From NCBI GenBank assembly GCA_016181765.1, contig JACOYR010000003.1, positions 1 to 62,150 on the forward strand: 62,150 bases of DNA. Direction: 5' to 3'. Below, in pieces: positions 1-7,727 of the stretch; positions within the stretch are counted from its first letter, which is position 1; the number at the start of each line of letters is the position of its first letter. The DNA is from Parcubacteria group bacterium. GTDB taxonomy: Bacteria; Patescibacteriota; Patescibacteriia; UBA2169. The notes below the pieces were generated by a model that worked only from the letters and a program-made list of their open reading frames with translations, was not told where the DNA came from and made no database searches. The position numbers and the translations under genes are program-made.

Positions 1-110
1 CCATTCACGTGGCCACGGCTATTGATTTCGGGGCCGAGAAATTTATCACCAATGATAAGGGATTGAAAAAAATAAAAGAAATCAACGTGTCGCTCTTATC
101 ATTTGACTAA
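1..110 (+). CDS. PIN-domain toxin-like protein, C-terminal fragment (cut by window edge)
   Basis: The reading frame entering from the left edge (frame starting at base 3) ends with TAA at 108-110. Its last 35 residues include AIDFGAEKFITNDKGL, which resembles the end of VapC-like PIN ribonucleases, where a late Asp (ITND) helps bind Mg2+ and is followed by a small final strand. Family knowledge suggests an RNase toxin, with its antitoxin outside the window. Only the tail is visible, so the family call is tentative; the frame itself is clear. Confidence 0.6.
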   Translation, partial: IHVATAIDFGAEKFITNDKGLKKIKEINVSLLSFD

Positions 111-121
111 GTGATACACTT

Positions 122-149
122 TTGATACACTAAATGCATCAGCCATAAT
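122..149 (+). promoter_or_regulatory. Candidate promoter of the RelB/RelE-type module
   Basis: TTGATA (122-127) is followed after 16 bases by CATAAT (144-149); the overlapping TAATAT (146-151) is an alternative -10. The predicted start of transcription (156-158) falls on or just before the ATG at 158, so the message would be leaderless, as at several other genes in this window. No Shine-Dalgarno sequence is seen. Confidence 0.5.
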
Positions 150-157
150 ATAGCCAT

Positions 158-379
158 ATGCCGACAACAAAAACGAGAATAAACATAAGCCTCTCCGGGG
201 CAATGGAAAAAGCGCTCGCACACCTCGCGCGGCGCGACCGCGTGCCCCAGGCAACCAAAGCGGCCCGGCTCTTGGAAACCGCCATTGAGCTTGAGGAAGA
301 CCAGGTCTGGGATACGCTCGCTCGAGAGCGTGATAGTAAAGGCGCGAAATTTGTGTCTCACGAAAACGCCTGGTCATAA
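158..379 (+). CDS. Antitoxin, ribbon-helix-helix (RelB/CopG-like)
   Basis: This 73-residue protein begins with a short strand (TRINISLSGAMEKAL) followed by helices, as in ribbon-helix-helix antitoxins, and has an acidic C-terminal part (ETAIELEEDQVWDTLARERD) that would wrap the toxin. Its stop overlaps the start of the next gene (TAATG at 377-381), giving translational coupling. By family it should bind the downstream RelE-like toxin and repress its own promoter. Exact subfamily is not certain. Confidence 0.75.
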   Translation: MPTTKTRINISLSGAMEKALAHLARRDRVPQATKAARLLETAIELEEDQVWDTLARERDSKGAKFVSHENAWS

Positions 380-654
380 TGTACGCCGTCACCTACCACC
401 ATCTGGTAAAACGCGAAGATATTCCCGCGCTCCCGGATGTGTGGAAACAAAAAATCAAACGCGCCATTGAAGAGCGGCTCATGACATATCCGGATCTCTA
501 CGGCAAGCCGCTCCGCAAATCGCTTAAAGGATACCGCAAGCTCCGCGTGGGCGATTATCGGGTGATTTTTAGCATTGAGGAGAACGCCGTCAAAATCCTC
601 ATCATCCAACACCGAGGAACAGTATATACGGAAATCAAAAAAAGAGTTGCTTGA
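379..654 (+). CDS. RelE/ParE-superfamily toxin
   Basis: This 91-residue basic protein has the small RelE fold pattern: N-terminal helices, then LRKSLKGYRKLRVGDYRVIFSI, then strands ending in IQHRGTVYTEIKKR. The G-Y-R-K-L-R-V-G-D-Y-R-V-I-F block is typical of RelE-type mRNA interferases, in which the Arg and late His/Tyr residues contact mRNA in the ribosomal A site. It overlaps the antitoxin gene by one base, so the pair is a type II module. Whether it acts as RelE (mRNA) or ParE (gyrase) cannot be decided from sequence alone. Confidence 0.8.
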   Translation: MYAVTYHHLVKREDIPALPDVWKQKIKRAIEERLMTYPDLYGKPLRKSLKGYRKLRVGDYRVIFSIEENAVKILIIQHRGTVYTEIKKRVA

Positions 655-696
655 ACCACAATGTGAGACATGCGTGCTGTGTTGAACGCTCACCCG

Positions 697-746
697 CCGC
701 TGTGTCCGGACCCCCTCCTGGTTCGGACACAGCGGCTTTCTTTTTG
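697..746 (+). terminator. Intrinsic terminator after the TA module
   Basis: A 12-base inverted repeat, CCGCTGTGTCCG (697-708) with CGGACACAGCGG (724-735), is followed by a T-rich tract (737-746). It separates the toxin gene from msrB. Confidence 0.8.
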
Positions 747-748
747 TC

Positions 749-777
749 TTGCCGCGTGCTGTGTTACACGATATACT
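749..777 (+). promoter_or_regulatory. Promoter of msrB
   Basis: TTGCCG (749-754), a 17-base spacer and TATACT (772-777) form a good housekeeping promoter. The predicted transcript start, near 784, is only three bases before the ATG at 787, again giving a nearly leaderless mRNA. Confidence 0.6.
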
Positions 778-786
778 TATAGCATT

Positions 787-1209
787 ATGGCAGGTAATAT
801 GCCCAAAACAGACGAGGAGTGGAAGCAAAGGCTTACTCCGGAACAATACGAGATTCTGCGCGAAAAAGGGACCGAAGCCCCGTTTACCGGAAAGTACGTT
901 AATCACCACGAAAACGGCATGTACGCGTGCGCCGCGTGCGGCACTCCCCTGTTTGATTCAGGCACTAAGTTTGATTCAGGCACGGGCTGGCCCAGTTTTG
1001 GTGGCGTGGTGAATAAAGGTAATATTGAACTTCGCGAAGACACAAGTAATGGCATGGCGCGGACCGAGGTGGTGTGCAAAACCTGCGGCGGGCACTTGGG
1101 CCACCTGTTTGACGACGGCCCCGCCCCCACAGGCAAACGGTACTGCATCAATTCCGCGTGTCTGAATTTTAAGCCGAAATCTGAACATGAAACAACAATA
1201 CACGCCTGA
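787..1209 (+). CDS. msrB: Peptide-methionine (R)-S-oxide reductase
   Basis: This 140-residue cytosolic enzyme reduces the R epimer of methionine sulfoxide in oxidised proteins. Two CxxC pairs (CAACG and CKTCG) form the structural zinc site, GTGWPSF and GGHLGHLF are family signatures, and RYCINSACLNF carries the catalytic Cys. Length is normal for a single-domain MsrB. The start at 787 fits the promoter just upstream; ATG at 799 is the alternative. The 3' end overlaps the next gene by 23 bases, so the two are probably co-transcribed. Confidence 0.95.
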   Translation: MAGNMPKTDEEWKQRLTPEQYEILREKGTEAPFTGKYVNHHENGMYACAACGTPLFDSGTKFDSGTGWPSFGGVVNKGNIELREDTSNGMARTEVVCKTCGGHLGHLFDDGPAPTGKRYCINSACLNFKPKSEHETTIHA

Positions 1210-1846
1210 TGCGCAAGTACCTATGCCGTTTTTAAAACGAACGCTCGACGTGATTGTTTCCAGCACACTCCTCTTCCTCTCCTCGCCGCTCGTCATTCTC
1301 ATAGCCCTCTGCACTAAGCTTGAGGGTTTCTTTGTGCGCGAAAACCGCGGCCCAATTCTGTATACGGAAACGCGCATCTCACGGGGTGAGCCGTTCACTT
1401 TGCGCAAATTCCGGATCTTTAAAACATCCGCCTATGAGCCCATTCGTGCGCGGGGCGAGATGGTGCACACCAAGCCGCTGGAGCGGAACCCAAAAAACAT
1501 CACCGCATGCGGGAAGGCCCTGAAAACATTTTACCTTGATGAGCTTCCCCAGCTCTGGAACGTCCTTCGCGGCGACATGAGCCTGGTCGGCCCCAGGCCC
1601 TGGAACCCGGTTGACTACGAAAACGAAATCGCGGCCGGAGAGTATCGCAAAAAAGCCATCAGAGCAGGGCTCACCGGGCCCGTGCAGATCCACAAGCTGG
1701 ACGCGCACAAGCACGGCGGAGAGCACAAGCTGGATGCTGACTACATCATGTTCGTGAAAAACAAAAACGGGCTCGCGGTCGCGGTCCGCGACATCAAACT
1801 TCTGCTCCAATCACTGTGGTTTATGCTTCGCGGCCAAGGCCTTTAA
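1187..1846 (+). CDS. Bacterial sugar-phosphate transferase (undecaprenyl-phosphate glycosyl-1-phosphate transferase family)
   Basis: A 219-residue monotopic membrane enzyme of the WcaJ/PglC type. An N-terminal hydrophobic segment (LDVIVSSTLLFLSSPLVIL) is followed by the KFRIFKTSA motif, the catalytic DELPQLWNVLRGDMSLVGPRP region and a C-terminal GLTGPVQI block. By family it loads a sugar-1-phosphate from a UDP-sugar onto undecaprenyl phosphate to begin surface glycan or glycoprotein assembly. ATG at 1223 (MPFLKRTLDV) is a possible alternative start. Its 3' end overlaps the convergent lgt by 36 bases. The sugar cannot be predicted. Confidence 0.9.
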   Translation: MKQQYTPDAQVPMPFLKRTLDVIVSSTLLFLSSPLVILIALCTKLEGFFVRENRGPILYTETRISRGEPFTLRKFRIFKTSAYEPIRARGEMVHTKPLERNPKNITACGKALKTFYLDELPQLWNVLRGDMSLVGPRPWNPVDYENEIAAGEYRKKAIRAGLTGPVQIHKLDAHKHGGEHKLDADYIMFVKNKNGLAVAVRDIKLLLQSLWFMLRGQGL

Positions 1847-2611
1847 TAGTATGGCGATTGACGCGCCAGCGAGCACCAGGCTCACCAAAAACGGCAGCCG
1901 CAGAGAACCGACCATTGCGGCCTCGTTGATTCTGAATGACTCAACGATAATGCGCCCCGCGGAATACAATCCGATGTACAGCCAGAATACCAATCCATCT
2001 GGCCTTCTTTTCTTTTGAAAAATGGCGAGGAGAAACGCAAAAATCGCGAAATTAATCAAGGACTCGTATAAAAACGCGGGGTGAAAGTACTCGTACTGCT
2101 GGTACCCGGCAGGCCGGTTCAGAACAGTGATGGGAATGCCGAGCGCGGAATCAGTGGGCCGTCCGAATAATTCCTGGTTAAAGTAGTTCCCCCACCTGCC
2201 GATTGCCTGGCCCAAGATTGCAGGCAAAGCGAATAGATCCGCGAGCTTCCAGAAGCTTAATCCGCGCTTTTTGGCATAATATACGATGACCGCGAGCGCG
2301 CCAAGCATGGCGCCGTGGATGGCAAGCCCCCCATTCCACACCGCGATGATTTGATCGGGATATACGCCGTAGAATCCCCAGTCAGTTACCACATGATACA
2401 GCCGCGCGCCGATAAAGCCGCCGATGAGCGCGTTGATCAACACGGTTTTGGCCTGTTCTGCGGTTATGCCCTGTTGCTTGGCAAGTTTCCCCACGAGCCA
2501 ATACCCCGCTACCACGCCGAGCGCCAACAACAGCCCATACCAATGGACCGCAAACGGCCCAATGGAAAATGCAATCGGGCTCGGCTGGAATGTGTGCAGA
2601 AAACCCAGCAT
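1811..2611 (-). CDS. lgt: Prolipoprotein diacylglyceryl transferase
   Basis: A 266-residue polytopic inner-membrane enzyme that transfers diacylglycerol from phosphatidylglycerol to the Cys of lipoprotein precursors. It shows HWYGLLLALG near residue 23, the conserved GGLAIHGAMLG block and the signature GQAIGRWGNYFNQE, then several further membrane helices. Length is typical. It is the last gene of a long minus-strand run, starting one base after the stop of the preceding dehydrogenase gene, and overlaps the convergent transferase at its 3' end. Confidence 0.95.
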   Translation of the reverse strand: MLGFLHTFQPSPIAFSIGPFAVHWYGLLLALGVVAGYWLVGKLAKQQGITAEQAKTVLINALIGGFIGARLYHVVTDWGFYGVYPDQIIAVWNGGLAIHGAMLGALAVIVYYAKKRGLSFWKLADLFALPAILGQAIGRWGNYFNQELFGRPTDSALGIPITVLNRPAGYQQYEYFHPAFLYESLINFAIFAFLLAIFQKKRRPDGLVFWLYIGLYSAGRIIVESFRINEAAMVGSLRLPFLVSLVLAGASIAILLKALAAKHKPQ

Positions 2612-2612
2612 G

Positions 2613-3581
2613 CTATGCCTCCAGGGCGTTGTGCGGCTTGGTGCCGCGGATGAGCGCGTCCAGCACGTTGTGGCTCACCAGCTCGCCCATGTGCGTTCTC
2701 GCCTCAACGGTCGCGGACGCAATGTGCGGGGTGAGCACCGCGTTCGGGAGCTTGGATAAGCCCGGCGCCGTGCGTGGCTCAAACTCAAACACATCCAGGC
2801 CCGCACCCGCGATGCTGTTCGCGCGCAATACGCGGACCAAGGCCTTTTCATCAACAATGGGTCCGCGCGCCGTGTTCACGAGGACCGCGGTTTTCTTCAT
2901 CAGGTTCAATTCTTTTGCGCCGATGAGGTGGCGCGTTGAGGGGAGCAGCGGAACATGCACCGAAACCGCGTCCGAAGCTTTGAGGAGATCCGAAAGCGAA
3001 ACGCGCTTTGCCTGGTGCTCCTGTTCAATCTTTTTGTTCCGGATGATGTCGTGGTACAGGATCTTCATGCCAAACCCACCTTGAGCGATCTTGACCAGGA
3101 CTGACCCGATGTTCCCCACCCCAATGATGCCCAACGTTTTGCCGCGCACGTCCGAACCCAAAAGCAGGTTCGGGTCCCATGCCTTGTACTTCCCTGCGCG
3201 CACAAACGCGTCACCCTGGAGCATCTTCTTTGAGAGGACGAGAATCATTCCCATGGCATGTTCGGCAACGCTTGCGCCGAGGTCCCCGGGAGTGTTCGTG
3301 ACGTACACCCCGGCTCGGTGCGCGGCTTTCACATCCATGTTGTCGTAGCCCACGGCGTAGTTCGCCACAATCTTAAGGTTTTTTCCGGCCGCGAAAAGCT
3401 CTGCATCAACCTTTTCCGTAAGCACCGTAACCAGAGCATCCGCTTTTTTTGCGTATGATAAGAGCTGCGCGCGCGTTGGCGGCGTGCTGTCCTTGTGCAT
3501 GATGACGCGGCAGTGCTTGTACAGCTCCTCCAATCCCTGTTTAGGTATGTTGCGGGCAATGACAACCAATGGTTTTTTCAT
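2613..3581 (-). CDS. D-isomer-specific 2-hydroxyacid dehydrogenase (glyoxylate/hydroxypyruvate reductase-like)
   Basis: A 322-residue NAD(P)-dependent dehydrogenase. The Rossmann motif is GVGNIGSVLV, and the catalytic Arg, Glu and His lie in NTARGPIVDE, FEFEPR and LTPHIASAT. It interconverts a 2-keto acid with its D-hydroxy acid; substrate is not predictable, though position after sugar-phosphate genes fits a glyoxylate, hydroxypyruvate or phosphoglycerate-like substrate. The start at 3581 (MKKPLVVIA) is chosen because it lies one base after the aldolase stop; the longer frame to 3605 would overlap that gene. Confidence 0.9.
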   Translation of the reverse strand: MKKPLVVIARNIPKQGLEELYKHCRVIMHKDSTPPTRAQLLSYAKKADALVTVLTEKVDAELFAAGKNLKIVANYAVGYDNMDVKAAHRAGVYVTNTPGDLGASVAEHAMGMILVLSKKMLQGDAFVRAGKYKAWDPNLLLGSDVRGKTLGIIGVGNIGSVLVKIAQGGFGMKILYHDIIRNKKIEQEHQAKRVSLSDLLKASDAVSVHVPLLPSTRHLIGAKELNLMKKTAVLVNTARGPIVDEKALVRVLRANSIAGAGLDVFEFEPRTAPGLSKLPNAVLTPHIASATVEARTHMGELVSHNVLDALIRGTKPHNALEA

Positions 3582-3582
3582 A

Positions 3583-4503
3583 CTACGCTTTGTTACTGGA
3601 CCCAAGCAACCGAATTTTCCAACGAATCACCGCGACCATTTCCTCGTACGCGGGAGCCAAGAGCTTGCGCGGGTCAAACTCATCCGGCTCGCGCTTGAGA
3701 ATTTTCCTGATCCCCGCCGTAAACGCAAGGCGGACATCGGTATCAGTATTCACCTTGCAGATGCCGTGCTTGACCGCGTTCTTGAGGTCGCGGCCAGAAA
3801 CGCCCACGGGCGCGCCTAAATCGCCGCCGAACTTTTCCACCTGTTTCACCAAACCTTTGGGCACGCTGGATGCGCCATGCAGGACCAGAGGGACGGAAAC
3901 GCTCCGCCTGATTTCCTTGAGCCGCTCCATATCAAGCTGTGAGCGGCCGCGGAACTTGTACGCCCCGTGGGATGTGCCGATGGCAATGGCCAAAAAATCG
4001 CATCCGGTCTTTTTCACGAACTCGCGCGCCTCTCTCGGGTTGGTGAGGTGCGCGTCCCGGTCCTTGACGCTCACAAAATCCTCTATGCCCGAAAGCGCGC
4101 CAAGCTCCGCCTCCACGCTCACACCGCTCTGGTGCGCGAGCTTGACGATCGCCCTGGTGGCCTCAACGTTCTTCACAAACGGGTACGCAGAGCCGTCGTA
4201 CATCACGGACTGGTACCCGGCTCGGATTGCTTCTCTGACAACCTCCGGATGTGTGCCGTGGTCCAAATGCAGGCTCACCGGGATTTTTGACTTGTCCGCA
4301 AGCTGCACTGCAATGGCCACCAGCATGTCCATGCCCGCGTACTCAAGGCTCCCCTCGCTCGTCTGGCAGATGACCGGCGCTTTTTCGCGCTCCGCAGCCT
4401 CAACGATTGCGTGGCTGATTTCCATGTTATTGATGTTGAACGCGCCGACCGCGTAATGCCCGCGCTGGGCTGCGAGTAATAATTTTTTGGTGTGGGCTCG
4501 CAT
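3583..4503 (-). CDS. fba: Class II fructose-bisphosphate aldolase family protein
   Basis: A 306-residue zinc-dependent aldolase. Metal and phosphate-binding motifs are present: VSLHLDHGTH, GTSHGAYKF, LHGASSVP and CKVNTDTD. It should cleave or form fructose-1,6-bisphosphate, or a related ketose bisphosphate, from dihydroxyacetone phosphate and glyceraldehyde-3-phosphate. It sits two bases after the transketolase C-terminal gene, linking the pentose phosphate cluster with lower glycolysis. Tagatose-bisphosphate activity cannot be excluded. Confidence 0.92.
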   Translation of the reverse strand: MRAHTKKLLLAAQRGHYAVGAFNINNMEISHAIVEAAEREKAPVICQTSEGSLEYAGMDMLVAIAVQLADKSKIPVSLHLDHGTHPEVVREAIRAGYQSVMYDGSAYPFVKNVEATRAIVKLAHQSGVSVEAELGALSGIEDFVSVKDRDAHLTNPREAREFVKKTGCDFLAIAIGTSHGAYKFRGRSQLDMERLKEIRRSVSVPLVLHGASSVPKGLVKQVEKFGGDLGAPVGVSGRDLKNAVKHGICKVNTDTDVRLAFTAGIRKILKREPDEFDPRKLLAPAYEEMVAVIRWKIRLLGSSNKA

Positions 4504-4505
4504 GC

Positions 4506-5495
4506 TTATTTTTCTTTAATGACGGCAAGGCTTTGTGCTACGATTTTTTCCTTGGTCATGCCGTACTTTTCCAGTAGTTCCTGCGCTTCCCCTGATTCGC
4601 CGAACGCATCCGGCATGCCCACGAATCGCATGACTACGGGCGCGCGCTCTGCAAGGGCTTCCGCAACCGCGCCTCCGAGCCCTCCATGGATCTGATGCTC
4701 TTCTGCGGTAACCACTGCCCCAGTCTTTTTCGCGCTTGCTGCGAGTGTCTTGACATCAAGAGGCTTGATGGTGTGGCAGTTGATGACCTCTGCTTTGACC
4801 CCGTGCTTCTTCCCGAGCTCCAGAGCTGCCTCTAGGCTAGTATACACCATTGGGCCGCAGGCGATAATGGTAACATCCGTCCCTGCCGCTAAAACGTTCG
4901 CAACCCCGATTTCAAACGGCGATGTTCTGGTGGTGAACACCGGCGCCTGCGGCCTGCCGAACCGTAGATACACCGGCCCTTCCAAGGAAGCCGCGGCCAA
5001 GGTCGCTTTCGCGGCTTCAAGGCTGTCCGCAGGCGCCACCACAGCCATGTTCGGCAAAACGCGCGTTAAGGCAATGTCCTCCATGGCCTGGTGCGTTGCC
5101 CCATCTGGGCCCACGGATATGCCCGTATGCCCGCCCGCGATTTTGACGTTCGCAGCCGTGTAGCAAATAGACACCCTAATCTGGTCCCAGTTGCGGCCCG
5201 GAGAAAACACGGCAAACGAGGACATAAACGGAATATACCCGGCCAGCGCCATGCCGGCCGCGAGCCCTGCAAGATTCTGCTCCGCGACCCCGACTTCCAC
5301 GAACCGCTCCGGAAACTGTTCCGCGAACGCTTTGGATCGTGTTGATTCGGTCAAATCCGCGGACAGCACTATGACCTTGCCATTCTTCTCGCCCAATGCA
5401 ACCAGAGCCTCGCCGTACCCGTCGCGGGTCGCAGCCATTGCAATCTTTTTTGAAAAAAGATGCGTGCTCAATTTTTGTTTTGCGCTGACTCGCAT
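4506..5495 (-). CDS. tktB-like (C half): Transketolase, C-terminal subunit (pyrimidine-binding and C-terminal domains)
   Basis: A 329-residue protein matching the second half of transketolase: the Pyr domain with EVGVAEQNLAGLAAGMAL (the catalytic Glu that activates thiamine diphosphate), GGHTGISVGPDGATHQ, and a C-terminal Rossmann-like domain. The start at 5495 lies one base after the stop of the N-terminal half at 5497, so both subunits are made from one message and form the two halves of the active site. Split transketolases are common in CPR bacteria and archaea. The longer frame to 5570 would overlap the N-terminal gene. Confidence 0.93.
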   Translation of the reverse strand: MRVSAKQKLSTHLFSKKIAMAATRDGYGEALVALGEKNGKVIVLSADLTESTRSKAFAEQFPERFVEVGVAEQNLAGLAAGMALAGYIPFMSSFAVFSPGRNWDQIRVSICYTAANVKIAGGHTGISVGPDGATHQAMEDIALTRVLPNMAVVAPADSLEAAKATLAAASLEGPVYLRFGRPQAPVFTTRTSPFEIGVANVLAAGTDVTIIACGPMVYTSLEAALELGKKHGVKAEVINCHTIKPLDVKTLAASAKKTGAVVTAEEHQIHGGLGGAVAEALAERAPVVMRFVGMPDAFGESGEAQELLEKYGMTKEKIVAQSLAVIKEK

Positions 5496-5496
5496 A

Positions 5497-6330
5497 TTAT
5501 GGGCGCACTCCGAGCTCGCGTAATGCCAAAGCCGCTTCCTCTCTGTTAGGGGATCTTCCGTGCCACTCAAATTTTCCTTCCATGAACTTGACTCCCTTGC
5601 CCGGAATGGTGTGGGCTATAATGCATACCGGTTTTTCAACGATTGCCTTGGCTTGGCTGCACGCATCAATCACATCAGGGATGTTGTGCCCGTCAACTTC
5701 AAGGACGTGCCAGTTGAACGCTTCGTACTTGGCGCGGATGGATTCCAGGGGCATGATATCCTCGGTAGCGCCGTCTATCTGGATGTTGTTGCGGTCCATG
5801 ATCATGGTAAGGTTAGGCAGCTTGTGCTTTGCCGCAAACATCACCGCCTCCCAGGTCTGGCCCTCGTTCTGCTCGCCGTCGCTTGAGATGAGGTACACCT
5901 GTTGGTTTGATTTCGCGAAATTGCGCAGGGCATACGCCATGCCCACTGCCAGAGAAACACCCTGCCCAAGCGGGCCGGCACTGTTTTCCACTCCCGCAAT
6001 GGAGTGGTACTCGGGGTGCCCCTGCAAATGCGAGTTAATCTTGCGGAACGTCCAGAGCTCTCGCTTGGGAAAGTACCCTGCTTCCGCAAGCGTTGCGTAC
6101 CACACCGGACAAATATGGCCGCACGAGAGAATGATGCGGTCCCGCTCGCGCCAATTCGGCCGCTTTGGGTCGTGGTGTAAGACGTTAAAGTACAAGGCAG
6201 TGAACACGTCCGCCATACCCAAGGGCCCGGCGCTGTGCCCGCTTCCGGCTTCCACGAGCATCTTAATGATGTTTACGCGGATAGATGTTGCTTTCGCTTT
6301 CAGCGTTTTGATGTCGGTGATCGGCTCCAT
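5497..6330 (-). CDS. tktA-like (N half): Transketolase, N-terminal subunit (thiamine diphosphate-binding)
   Basis: A 277-residue protein matching the diphosphate-binding domain of transketolase. It has GSGHSAGPLGMADV, GPLGQGVSLAVGMA and the thiamine diphosphate/Mg2+ motif SDGEQNEGQTWEA ending in DRNNIQIDG. With the downstream C-terminal subunit it moves two-carbon units between sugar phosphates in the non-oxidative pentose phosphate pathway. It is followed within a base by its partner and preceded by rpe and rpiB, completing the pathway module. No transaldolase gene is seen nearby. Confidence 0.94.
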   Translation of the reverse strand: MEPITDIKTLKAKATSIRVNIIKMLVEAGSGHSAGPLGMADVFTALYFNVLHHDPKRPNWRERDRIILSCGHICPVWYATLAEAGYFPKRELWTFRKINSHLQGHPEYHSIAGVENSAGPLGQGVSLAVGMAYALRNFAKSNQQVYLISSDGEQNEGQTWEAVMFAAKHKLPNLTMIMDRNNIQIDGATEDIMPLESIRAKYEAFNWHVLEVDGHNIPDVIDACSQAKAIVEKPVCIIAHTIPGKGVKFMEGKFEWHGRSPNREEAALALRELGVRP

Positions 6331-6333
6331 ACC

Positions 6334-6960
6334 CTATCCTAGTAATGATGCTATTGCTTTTGCAATATCTTCTTCCCTAAAGAGGTATGACCCGGAAACG
6401 AGCACGTTCGCGCCCGCCGCAATCAGGCTCGGCGCCACCAGGGGGCTCACTCCCCCGTCAACGCCAATAACAACTGACGCATCGTACGCCCGCAACTCCC
6501 GCACCTTATCAATCACCTTGGGGTCAAACTGCCTGCCCTGGGCCCCGGGTTCCACGCCCATCAAAAGCACCAAGTCAACTTCGCCAAGCACGTCGTACAC
6601 GCTTGCAACCGGCTGTTCCACATTCAGCGCTATGCCAACCTCTTTGCCGGTTTCTTTGATGATCCTGATGGTGCGCAGCACGTCGTACGTGGCGCTTGAG
6701 TGGAACGTGATGCGAAACACGTTTCCGCGGTTCCATTCGGATATTTTGAGCTCCGGCTTTTCCACCATCAGGTGCGCGTCAAAGGATAGTTCCAGGGGAA
6801 GTTCGGAAAGCCGGGATGCATCCTGCCAGGTTGTCTCCGGCACAAACGCGCCATCCATAATGTCAAGCTGGGCGCGTGTGCACACCCCGAGGAGGCGTTC
6901 GCACTTGGACTGCACGCCTTCAAACGTTTTTTCCAAAATTGCCGAAAGCACTTCCGCCAT
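6334..6960 (-). CDS. rpe: Ribulose-phosphate 3-epimerase
   Basis: A 208-residue TIM-barrel protein of the Rpe family. LDIMDGAFVPETTW and DAHLMVEKPE carry metal ligands, VLLMGVEPGAQGRQFDP is the flexible loop, and VIGVDGGVSP has the second catalytic Asp. It interconverts ribulose-5-phosphate and xylulose-5-phosphate. It starts one base after the rpiB stop (TAG-T-ATG junction). The first metal-binding His of classical Rpe is less obvious (FRITFHSSA), so the family call is firmer than exact substrate specificity. Confidence 0.88.
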   Translation of the reverse strand: MAEVLSAILEKTFEGVQSKCERLLGVCTRAQLDIMDGAFVPETTWQDASRLSELPLELSFDAHLMVEKPELKISEWNRGNVFRITFHSSATYDVLRTIRIIKETGKEVGIALNVEQPVASVYDVLGEVDLVLLMGVEPGAQGRQFDPKVIDKVRELRAYDASVVIGVDGGVSPLVAPSLIAAGANVLVSGSYLFREEDIAKAIASLLG

Positions 6961-6961
6961 A

Positions 6962-7402
6962 CTATCTCTCCAGTTTCCTGATTTTATCCACGCGCCTCTT
7001 GTGGCGGCTGGCTGTGGAGGGCTGCCTGCTCAAATACGCTTTAACCGCGGCAATGGCAAGCTGTTCCGTAATGTCCCGCGCCGGCAGGGCGAGTATGTTG
7101 GCTGCATCATCTTCGACGGCTTTTTTGGCGGAGTACGAATCCCAGGCAACCGCAGCGCGGATGCCTTTGATTTTGTTTGCGGCGATTGCCATGCCATTCC
7201 CGGTTCCGCACAAGAGCACCCCGCGCGCCCCGGGGCTTTTCGCGACTTTTTTCGCGACCATGGCCGCGTACTCCGGGTAATCATCATCCGCACGGTACTC
7301 GGCCGCGCCCACATCAACGCAGTTGAGCTTCTGCTTGTGCAGATACGCCTTGATGCTCTCTTTTAAATTGAATCCCGCATGGTCAGCTCCGAGATAAATC
7401 AT
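6962..7402 (-). CDS. rpiB: Ribose-5-phosphate isomerase B
   Basis: A 146-residue RpiB/LacAB-family protein. It begins IYLGADHAGFNLKE and contains DYPEYAAMVAKKV and LCGTGNGMAIAANK, the catalytic and phosphate-binding motifs of the family. The usual catalytic Cys is at LLCGTGNG. It interconverts ribose-5-phosphate and ribulose-5-phosphate. The C-terminal tail is basic (SRHKRRVDKIRKLER). The gene start overlaps the end of the riboflavin kinase gene by 20 bases. Confidence 0.93.
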   Translation of the reverse strand: MIYLGADHAGFNLKESIKAYLHKQKLNCVDVGAAEYRADDDYPEYAAMVAKKVAKSPGARGVLLCGTGNGMAIAANKIKGIRAAVAWDSYSAKKAVEDDAANILALPARDITEQLAIAAVKAYLSRQPSTASRHKRRVDKIRKLER

Positions 7403-7727
7403 ATGCCTTTTTTACGTTTTGTATGTCTTGTGAAATTAGCTCTTTCAATTCCCGGCTGTCGTTCACCACAACGACGTCTCGTATATGCGTTATCACCTCA
7501 ACACTGACCTCTTCTCCGTACACGTCACCGCGGTCGCGAAACAGGGTCCGCTTACCCCAGAACAAGGCGCCGGCATACTCCCGGCCACGGACAACGGCCC
7601 CAACCGCATACACCCCGTACGCAGGAAGCGCGGACTTAATTGAATCAGCGATTTCAAGGTTGACCGTAGGGTATCCGATGGTGCGCCCGTGCTTTGACCC
7701 GTGGATGACAATGCCTGAAAACGTCAT
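7383..7727 (-). CDS. ribF (kinase domain only): Stand-alone riboflavin kinase domain
   Basis: A 114-residue protein equivalent to the C-terminal riboflavin kinase domain of RibF. The GRTIGYPTVNLEI motif binds ATP/Mg2+ and riboflavin; YGVYAVGAVVRGREYAGAL and VSVEVITHIRDV follow the family fold. Ordinary bacterial RibF has an N-terminal FMN adenylyltransferase domain, absent here, so this enzyme should make FMN but not FAD. It overlaps the transporter gene by four bases (ATGA) and rpiB by 20, so is part of the operon. Confidence 0.85.
   Translation of the reverse strand: MTFSGIVIHGSKHGRTIGYPTVNLEIADSIKSALPAYGVYAVGAVVRGREYAGALFWGKRTLFRDRGDVYGEEVSVEVITHIRDVVVVNDSRELKELISQDIQNVKKAYDLSRS

Noticed and set aside
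5582-7366. A 594-codon open frame on the plus strand
   Set aside because: It lies antisense to tkt, rpe and rpiB, whose products are clear; its protein is low-complexity Ser/Ala-rich, as expected of a GC-rich shadow frame.
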